Of a DNA stretch of 19,144 bases, positions 15,360 to 19,144 are shown piece by piece; within the stretch, counting starts at the first letter, position 1; each line of letters begins with the position of its first letter. The position numbers were made by a program, and so were the translations under genes. The notes beneath the pieces are model-generated. The model saw only the letters and a program-made list of their open reading frames with translations. It was not told the DNA's origin and did not search any database. Location of the stretch: NCBI GenBank assembly GCA_045631205.1, contig JAZQUI010000011.1:1-19144 (forward strand). Direction: 5' to 3'. Source of the DNA: HGM04593 sp045631205 (GTDB lineage Bacteria > Bacteroidota > Bacteroidia > Bacteroidales > Bacteroidaceae).

Positions 15360-15668
15360 ATACCGCACAACGCTGGCGATAAATAGTTTTTTTAATATTT
15401 TTTCAACAAAAAACTCACTCCATTACACAAAAAAAGCGTACATTTGCAACGTCGAAAGTGAGGAAATGCCCCGCAACCGACAAGAATTGCTGCCCCGCAG
15501 CATATATGTGGAAAGATTTGGCTGCTTGCAACCACGGTAAAAAATGCTAAAAATACTCGTTCACACGAGCAACACAAGGCACTCTGCCACACGCATAATC
15601 CCATCTTTCCACGGTTTTTAAACGAATTATTAACCACGCCCGCCGCAACGGGCACAAAAACTACAATT
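15360..15668 (+). other. Intergenic leader region of metK (no protein gene)
   Basis: The 309-nt gap holds, in order, T-rich DNA after folK (15387-15402) and a -7 box TACATTTG (15439-15446). Then come a triloop hairpin GCTGC-CCC-GCAGC (15489-15501), the SAM-II-like aptamer (15507-15553) and a hairpin CTCGT-TCAC-ACGAG (15556-15569). The long-range partner ATCTTTCCAC (15603-15612) with a T-run follows, then a hairpin GCCCG-CCGCAA-CGGGC (15638-15653) and an A-rich start context. No -33 TTTG is visible at the expected spot. A 24-codon frame (15466-15540) is discussed as a finding. Confidence 0.75.
15507..15553 (+). promoter_or_regulatory. SAM-II (SAM_alpha) riboswitch upstream of metK
   Basis: The core GATTTG, GCTTGCAA, CCACGGTAAAAAA and TGCTAAAA fits the SAM-II consensus, an S-adenosylmethionine-binding pseudoknot known mainly from Alphaproteobacteria and also found in Bacteroidota. 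P1 can form between GTGG (15508-15511) and CCAC (15532-15535). The pseudoknot stem can form between TTGGC (15518-15522) and GCTAA (15546-15550, one wobble). Its place before SAM synthetase fits feedback control by the product. The class is assigned from recalled consensus, not from a covariance search. Confidence 0.78.
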
Positions 15669-16961
15669 ATGGGATATCTTTTTACATCGGAATCTGTTTC
15701 CGAAGGGCACCCCGACAAGGTTGCCGACCAAATTTCAGACGCTGTACTCGATGAACTCATTGCATTCGACCCCCAATCGAAGGTCGCTTGCGAAACACTC
15801 GTAACCACAGGACAGGTTGTAATTGCCGGCGAGGTAAAATCATCGGCTTACGTTGACTTGCAGGACATTGCCCGTCGCGTAATCAACCGCATAGGCTACA
15901 CCAAGAGCGAATATATGTTCGACGGCAACTCTTGTGGCATCTTCTCGGCTATACACGAGCAGAGTGCCGACATCAACCGTGGCGTTGAGCGCGAGGAGCC
16001 CATGGACCAGGGAGCCGGCGACCAAGGTATGATGTTCGGTTACGCCACCAACGAGACCGAGAGCTATATGCCCGTTTCGCTCGACCTCTCACACCTCATT
16101 TTGCGCGAACTCGCCGACATACGCCGCGAAGGCAAAGAGATGCCCTACCTGCGCCCCGACTCAAAAAGCCAGGTAACAATAGAGTATAACGACGACAACA
16201 AACCCGTGCGTATAGACACCATCGTGGTATCGACCCAGCACGACGACTTCATTGCCCCTGCCGATAACAGCGCCGAGGCACAGCTCGCTGCCGACAAAGC
16301 ACAGGTGGCAAAGATACACGAAGATGTTATTAACGTACTCATACCCCGCGTAAAAGCCAAGATAACATCGCCCAAAGTACTCGCACTCTTTGGCGACGAC
16401 ATAAAATACCACGTTAACCCCACCGGCAAATTCGTTATCGGTGGCCCCCACGGCGACACAGGCCTCACCGGCCGCAAAATCATCGTCGATACCTACGGCG
16501 GCAAGGGCGCACACGGCGGTGGCGCATTCAGCGGTAAAGACCCCAGCAAGGTAGACCGTAGCGCAGCCTACGCAGCACGTCACATTGCAAAGAACCTTGT
16601 AGCAGCCGGCGTTGCCGACGAAGCCCTCATACAGCTCTCTTACGCCATTGGCGTAGCACAACCCGTGAGCGTCTTTGTAAACACCTACGGCACAGCAAAG
16701 GTAAATATGACCGACGGCGATATCGCACGCAAGGTACAAGAACTCTTCGACTTGCGCCCCAAAGCCATCGAAGAACGCTTGAAACTGCGCAACCCCATAT
16801 ACAGTGAAACAGCAGCCTACGGACACGTTGGTCGCGAGCCCCAGACTGTAACAAAGACATTCGAATCACGTTACCTCGACAAGAAGGAGATTACCGTAGA
16901 ACTCTTCACTTGGGAGAAACTCGACTATACAGAGAAGGTAAAAGAGGCTTTTGCACTATAA
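15669..16961 (+). CDS. metK: S-adenosylmethionine synthetase
   Basis: MetK makes SAM from methionine and ATP. The 430-residue protein is of the slightly long type usual in Bacteroidales (the E. coli enzyme has 384). Motifs are intact: SEGHPDKVADQISDAVLD at residues 11-28 with H14 and D16, GAGDQGMMFGYAT near 115, and GGPHGDTGLTGRKIIVDTYGG. The phosphate-binding glycine-rich GGGAFSGKDPSKVDRSAAYAAR is followed by the C-terminal domain with GYGHVG-like AYGHVGRE. It is preceded by the SAM-II element, so its own product should control it. One base separates its stop from the next ATG, making it the head of a three-gene transcript with a methyltransferase-like gene and a cobalamin adenosyltransferase. 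Confidence 0.97.
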   Translation: MGYLFTSESVSEGHPDKVADQISDAVLDELIAFDPQSKVACETLVTTGQVVIAGEVKSSAYVDLQDIARRVINRIGYTKSEYMFDGNSCGIFSAIHEQSADINRGVEREEPMDQGAGDQGMMFGYATNETESYMPVSLDLSHLILRELADIRREGKEMPYLRPDSKSQVTIEYNDDNKPVRIDTIVVSTQHDDFIAPADNSAEAQLAADKAQVAKIHEDVINVLIPRVKAKITSPKVLALFGDDIKYHVNPTGKFVIGGPHGDTGLTGRKIIVDTYGGKGAHGGGAFSGKDPSKVDRSAAYAARHIAKNLVAAGVADEALIQLSYAIGVAQPVSVFVNTYGTAKVNMTDGDIARKVQELFDLRPKAIEERLKLRNPIYSETAAYGHVGREPQTVTKTFESRYLDKKEITVELFTWEKLDYTEKVKEAFAL

Positions 16962-16962
16962 A

Positions 16963-17544
16963 ATGCTGAAAATCACAGACCTGATAAACAGAATAAGGCA
17001 CAACAGGGGGTTTGGCGTACAATCCCCCTCTGCCTTTTATTTTGTCACGCAGGTACTCAAGGAAAAACTTCCCTACTACGCATACGGCGAAATAGACAAA
17101 GCAGCAAAGAAAAGCCCGCAAGGCAAGGAATATTACCGCCGCCTCTTTAGAGTAGCGAACTATTTACGCCCAAAAAACATTATTATAGCAGGCAACAACA
17201 ACGCCGCACGCACAGCCCTTGTTGCAGCACGGCAAAACGCCACAATAATTGAAAGCGCCAACACCGCACAATTGCAGCAAGCACTGCAAGGACAAGAAGA
17301 GGCAACACTCATTTACATAAGCAATTGTGACAACTACGCCCTCACCTGCGAAACCGCAATAGCCCACGCCGGAACCAACACCGCCATAATTGTGGAAAGC
17401 ATACACGCAACACCACAAAAAAGCCTATGGTGGGAACAAAACATAAAAGACCCACGCACCATAGTCACATACGACCTATACAGCGCAGGTATTCTCTTTT
17501 TCGACACAGAGAAAAAGAAACAACACTACACACTGAAAATGTAG
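16963..17544 (+). CDS. Degenerate-looking O-methyltransferase-like protein
   Basis: The 193-residue protein begins like a Bacteroidota family annotated as class I SAM methyltransferases: RHNRGFGVQSPSAFYFVTQVL, then YYAYGEID and YYRRLFRVANYLRPKNI. In relatives the next strand is a SAM-binding ILELGTSLGIS-type loop. Here it reads IIIAGNNNAARTALVAA, without the usual glycine pair, though the acidic residue after motif I may persist as IIES. The rest is short and ends in a lysine-rich tail; full-length relatives are, from memory, about 50 residues longer. The start is ATG 16963, one base after the metK stop; a TTG at 16951 also lies in frame inside metK. The gene lies 4 nt before the adenosyltransferase gene. 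Loss of catalysis is an inference. Confidence 0.6.
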   Translation: MLKITDLINRIRHNRGFGVQSPSAFYFVTQVLKEKLPYYAYGEIDKAAKKSPQGKEYYRRLFRVANYLRPKNIIIAGNNNAARTALVAARQNATIIESANTAQLQQALQGQEEATLIYISNCDNYALTCETAIAHAGTNTAIIVESIHATPQKSLWWEQNIKDPRTIVTYDLYSAGILFFDTEKKKQHYTLKM

Positions 17545-17548
17545 AGCA

Positions 17549-18085
17549 ATGAAAAAAGCAACCATATACACACGAGGAGGCGACAAAGGAGAAACATCGC
17601 TCATTGGTGGCACACGCGTTCCCAAAGACCACCCCCGTGTCGAAGCATACGGCACCATCGACGAACTCAACGCAAGTCTTGGGCTTCTCGCAACTTGCCT
17701 CAATGCCAACGAACTCACAATAATAGAAAAAGCAGAAAACACACTGCTCGACATCGGTTGCCAACTCGCCAACGAAGAAGATTGCAATGCCACGGTGAGC
17801 GAAGCAAACATACAAGCACTTGAACAAGCCATAGACCAGCTCGAAGTGGAACTGCCACCAATGCACGATTTCATACTCCCCTGCCGAGGAGAAGCTGCCG
17901 CACGAGCAAATATGTGCCGCGCTATATGCCGCCGTGCCGAACGCCGCATTGTAACCCTGCAAAGAAATTACCCCGTTGCAACCAACACATTGCAATACAT
18001 AAACCGCCTTTCCGACTATCTCTTTCTGCTCCAACGCAAGCTTTGCGAAGGCGCGGAAAAAAAGTGGGAAAAACCTTGTAAGTAA
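17549..18085 (+). CDS. pduO: PduO-type ATP:cob(I)alamin adenosyltransferase
   Basis: The enzyme transfers the adenosyl group of ATP to cob(I)alamin, making adenosylcobalamin for enzymes such as methylmalonyl-CoA mutase. The 178-residue protein has the PduO-type signatures: the ATP-binding TRGGDKGETSL at residues 8-18, HPRVEAYGTIDELNASLG at 28-45, and the C-terminal CRAICRRAERR with the helix LQYINRLSDYLFLLQR. In the stretch before that helix, the Gly-Gly commonly seen after FILP is replaced by Cys-Arg. It is the third gene of the metK transcript, 4 nt after the methyltransferase-like gene. Which of the paralogous names (PduO, MmaB, CobO-like) suits best cannot be decided here. The 3' end carries the -33 box of the next promoter. 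Confidence 0.9.
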   Translation: MKKATIYTRGGDKGETSLIGGTRVPKDHPRVEAYGTIDELNASLGLLATCLNANELTIIEKAENTLLDIGCQLANEEDCNATVSEANIQALEQAIDQLEVELPPMHDFILPCRGEAAARANMCRAICRRAERRIVTLQRNYPVATNTLQYINRLSDYLFLLQRKLCEGAEKKWEKPCK

Positions 18086-18105
18086 ACATTTTTAGACTAT
18101 TTTTG
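18076..18105 (+). promoter_or_regulatory. Promoter of the DUF2795 gene
   Basis: TTG (18076-18078), a 19-nt spacer and TATTTTTG (18098-18105) fit the Bacteroidota consensus. Transcription would begin near 18111, 35 nt before the ATG. The -33 element lies inside the 3' end of the adenosyltransferase gene. Confidence 0.7.
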
Positions 18106-18145
18106 CACCCACTATAATAAAAAACAATAAAAAACCATTAATACT

Positions 18146-18367
18146 ATGTACTGGACTTTAGAATTGGCATCAAAATTGGAGGATGCACCTTGGCCCGCAA
18201 CCAAAGACGAACTCATTGACTACGCAGTTCGCTCAGGCGCACCGTTGGAGGTAATTGAAAACCTTCAGGAGATTGAAGACGAAGGCGATGTTTACGAGAG
18301 TATCGAAGACATTTGGCCCGATTACCCCAGCAAAGAAGACTTTTTCTTTGACGAAGAGGAATATTAA
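18146..18367 (+). CDS. DUF2795 small acidic protein
   Basis: The 73-residue protein is a DUF2795 member. The core WPATKDELIDYAVRSGAPLEVIENLQEIEDEGDVYESIEDIWPDYPS matches the family pattern of a tryptophan/proline start, a KDEL-type helix and a second helix ending in an acidic turn. It is strongly acidic, with an acidic tail DFFFDEEEY, and has no signal peptide or membrane segment, so it is cytoplasmic. The function of the family is unknown to me. It has its own promoter and a good terminator (18412-18443), so it is a single-gene unit. Confidence 0.86.
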   Translation: MYWTLELASKLEDAPWPATKDELIDYAVRSGAPLEVIENLQEIEDEGDVYESIEDIWPDYPSKEDFFFDEEEY

Positions 18368-18411
18368 TGGACCGACAAAGGATATAATCCTAAACATCAA
18401 CGATTTACATT

Positions 18412-18443
18412 GACCGATTGGGCAGTCCAGTCGGTCTTTTTTT
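18412..18443 (+). terminator. Terminator of the DUF2795 gene
   Basis: GACCGA (18412-18417) pairs with TCGGTC (18431-18436). A T-G wobble and TGG/CCA (18419-18421 with 18427-18429) extend the stem to ten pairs around a GCAGT loop. Seven T follow (18437-18443). Confidence 0.92.
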
Positions 18444-18494
18444 GCCTAAATACTACCCAAACACTGCCCAGAGACTGCCAAAGCCACTTTTTAC

Positions 18495-18526
18495 AAAAAA
18501 AGAACGACCTTCCAAGACCGCTCTTT
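18495..18526 (-). terminator. Minus-strand intrinsic terminator-like hairpin
   Basis: Read on the minus strand, AAAGAGCGGTC (18516-18526) pairs with GGTCGTTCTTT (18499-18509) over 11 positions, three of them G-T, around a TTGGAA loop. The T-run continues to 18495. On the plus strand the three wobbles become A-C mismatches, so the hairpin is specific to leftward RNA. I see no leftward gene that would need it. Confidence 0.5.
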
Positions 18527-18629
18527 GAAGTCAAAATATCACCCATAATTTTCTCTCTTCACTGCCTAAAACTCCGTGAAGACTACATCCACAGTTTCAT
18601 TGACGAACACGAACGAGGAGTTGAACCCG

Positions 18630-18725
18630 ATGAAGAAGAATGACCACCTTCAATACATAAAACATATCTTCATAACGACAGCCGCCACTTTGGCGGTTGT
18701 TTTCATTTGCGCCACGAAAAAATAA
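18630..18725 (+). CDS. Possible 31-residue membrane peptide
   Basis: The frame starts MKKNDHLQYIKH, continues with a hydrophobic segment IFITTAATLAVVFICA, and ends TKK. This is the layout of a small single-pass membrane peptide with positive ends. It starts within the last codons of a longer but doubtful frame (ATG 18630, that frame's stop at 18641-18643), in an A-rich context. Against it, a hairpin that looks like a terminator (18678-18704) lies inside the frame, and the length is within what chance allows. I do not recognise a family. Confidence 0.3.
   Translation: MKKNDHLQYIKHIFITTAATLAVVFICATKK
18678..18704 (+). terminator. Hairpin, possible terminator
   Basis: ACAGCCGCC (18678-18686) pairs with GGCGGTTGT (18692-18700), nine pairs with one G-T, around an ACTTT loop, followed by TTTC. 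The stem is strong but the T-tract is short. It overlaps the possible 31-residue frame. Confidence 0.5.
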
Positions 18726-18942
18726 TGCGATTATAATACTCAAATAACTATGGCAAAAAAAGAAAGAGGTAGAGCATTAAGAACTATACAGAACAATATG
18801 GGCGATAGCGAGTGGTTATTTAGAGTACGATGGTCGTATCGTTAAGGTCGATACCCTCGATGCGGTCAATAGTTTAATTGCCGAGTTTGAGGCGACAACA
18901 GATAACGATAACGAGAAATTTTCGCCGTTACTTGATTTGAGA

Positions 18943-18974
18943 TTTGGAACTTTGAATTATTGTTCGTATATTTG
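18943..18974 (+). promoter_or_regulatory. arsR promoter
   Basis: TTTG (18943-18946), a 20-nt spacer and TATATTTG (18967-18974) match the Bacteroidota promoter consensus exactly. Transcription would start near 18980, about 17 nt before the ATG at 18997. Confidence 0.82.
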
Positions 18975-18979
18975 CGAAC
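18962..18979. promoter_or_regulatory. Likely ArsR operator framing the -7 box
   Basis: GTTCG (18962-18966) and CGAAC (18975-18979) form a perfect inverted repeat with the eight-base -7 box TATATTTG exactly between them. A dimeric repressor bound here would cover the promoter core. This fits autoregulation, which is general for the ArsR/SmtB family; binding itself is inferred. Confidence 0.6.
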
Positions 18980-18996
18980 GGAAATTGACGAGTACA

Positions 18997-19144
18997 ATGG
19001 CAAACAAGGATTATACACTCCATCAAGAGCAGTTGGCACGCTTTGCGAAGGCAATGGGACACCCTGCCCGCATCGCTATTATCGAATTTCTTGCCAAGCA
19101 GACAGAGTGCTACTTTGGTGATATTCACGAGGAGTTGCCGATTG
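18997..19144 (+). CDS. ArsR-family winged-helix repressor (partial, 5' end)
   Basis: The first 49 residues (MANKDYTLHQEQLARFAKAMGHPARIAIIEFLAKQ and the CYFGDIHEELPI stretch) match the N-terminal half of ArsR/SmtB-type regulators: the helix with GHPARIAI, then the start of the DNA-binding part. The window ends before the recognition helix. These proteins are dimeric repressors, often released from DNA by metals or metalloids. The single cysteine seen, in ECYFGD, is a common feature of this Bacteroidota subgroup and cannot define the ligand. The start at 18997 is fixed by homology and by the promoter just upstream. The same frame is open upstream to 18781, but no start codon makes that extension likely. 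The genes it controls should lie beyond the right edge. Confidence 0.85.
   Translation, partial: MANKDYTLHQEQLARFAKAMGHPARIAIIEFLAKQTECYFGDIHEELPI

Larger units (their letters stand above)
18444..18996. other. Gene-poor stretch between DUF2795 and arsR
   Basis: No gene with recognisable similarity was found here. The stretch holds the minus-strand hairpin at 18495-18526, a 31-codon frame with a membrane-like segment (18630-18725) and a hairpin at 18678-18704. A 32-codon frame (18750-18848) of A-rich codon use unlike the neighbours lies next to an overlapping frame open from 18781 into arsR. The arsR promoter is at 18943-18979. A plus-strand frame across 18410-18643 contains the DUF2795 terminator and has no internal start, so I do not call it a gene. 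Confidence 0.6.

Noticed and set aside
15638..15653. GCCCG-CCGCAA-CGGGC hairpin before metK as an intrinsic terminator
   Set aside because: It is followed by ACAAAAAC, not a U-run, so it cannot be a standard terminator; it may influence translation start.
15392..15808. 138-codon minus-strand frame over the metK leader
   Set aside because: It overlaps metK and the riboswitch in antisense and has no recognisable domain; its upper part is a shadow of metK.
18444..18490. Short repeats of ACTGCC type (ACTACCC, ACTGCCC, ACTGCC) suggesting a repeat array
   Set aside because: Only two or three imperfect copies with uneven spacing; not a CRISPR array or a convincing tandem repeat.
18410..18643. 77-codon plus-strand frame after the DUF2795 gene
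   Set aside because: Its only ATG lies just before the DUF2795 terminator, which it reads through, and it has no domain. The acidic end (EPDEEE) was tempting but too short to support a call.
18678..18704. GCCGCC-ACTTT-GGCGGT hairpin as a recombination site (attC-like or element end)
   Set aside because: There is no integrase or transposase, no target-site duplication and no second copy in the window; a terminator-like hairpin is the simpler reading.

Overview
The window is an ordinary chromosomal stretch from a Bacteroidota genome, most likely order Bacteroidales. Four things point there. The 5' end of the 16S rRNA (minus strand, at the left edge) has Bacteroidales-type sequence. Most promoters read TTTG-N19/20-TAnnTTTG, the Bacteroidota -33/-7 pattern. 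Translation starts follow A-rich leaders without Shine-Dalgarno sequences. The gene content also fits: TRL-like lipoprotein, DUF1599, DUF3098, DUF2795, and the ftsX-DUF3098-uppP-truB-queA-folK order. I could not fix the genus.

Layout. Positions 1-111 hold the start of a 16S rRNA gene read leftwards, and its promoter and leader fill most of 112-560. dnaG (DNA primase) reads rightwards and ends at a very strong two-way hairpin. Next are two leftward single genes for exported proteins: an unknown secreted protein and a TRL-like lipoprotein. A leftward operon then runs from a promoter at 8241-8272 through a DPM1-like glycosyltransferase, a DUF1599 protein, a MauE/DoxX-type membrane protein, tpiA, a SPOR-domain protein and folE, ending at a hairpin at 3755-3777. 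Divergent from it is miaB (GTG start). A PspC-domain membrane peptide reads leftwards.

From 10200 a tightly packed rightward operon encodes a zinc-ribbon methyltransferase, FtsX, a DUF3098 protein, UppP, TruB, QueA and FolK. Junctions overlap as ATGA or TAATG, or have gaps of about 20 nt. It combines cell-envelope functions (FtsX, UppP), tRNA modification (TruB, QueA; MiaB lies nearby) and folate synthesis (FolK; FolE is in the other operon).

A 309-nt leader with a good SAM-II riboswitch match precedes metK. metK is followed after one base by a small, degraded-looking methyltransferase-like gene and then a PduO-type cobalamin adenosyltransferase. A DUF2795 gene with its own promoter follows. 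Positions 18368-18996 hold no convincing gene but contain several hairpins, a possible 31-residue membrane peptide and a possible gene relic. The window ends inside an ArsR-family repressor gene whose promoter -7 box is exactly framed by an inverted repeat.

I found no CRISPR array, transposase, integrase, tRNA or defence system. The most interesting signals are regulatory: the metK leader, in which the 5' strand of the riboswitch P1 stem has a second, longer partner, and the unexplained 18.4-19.0 kb stretch. I see no strong case for a wholly new biological system.
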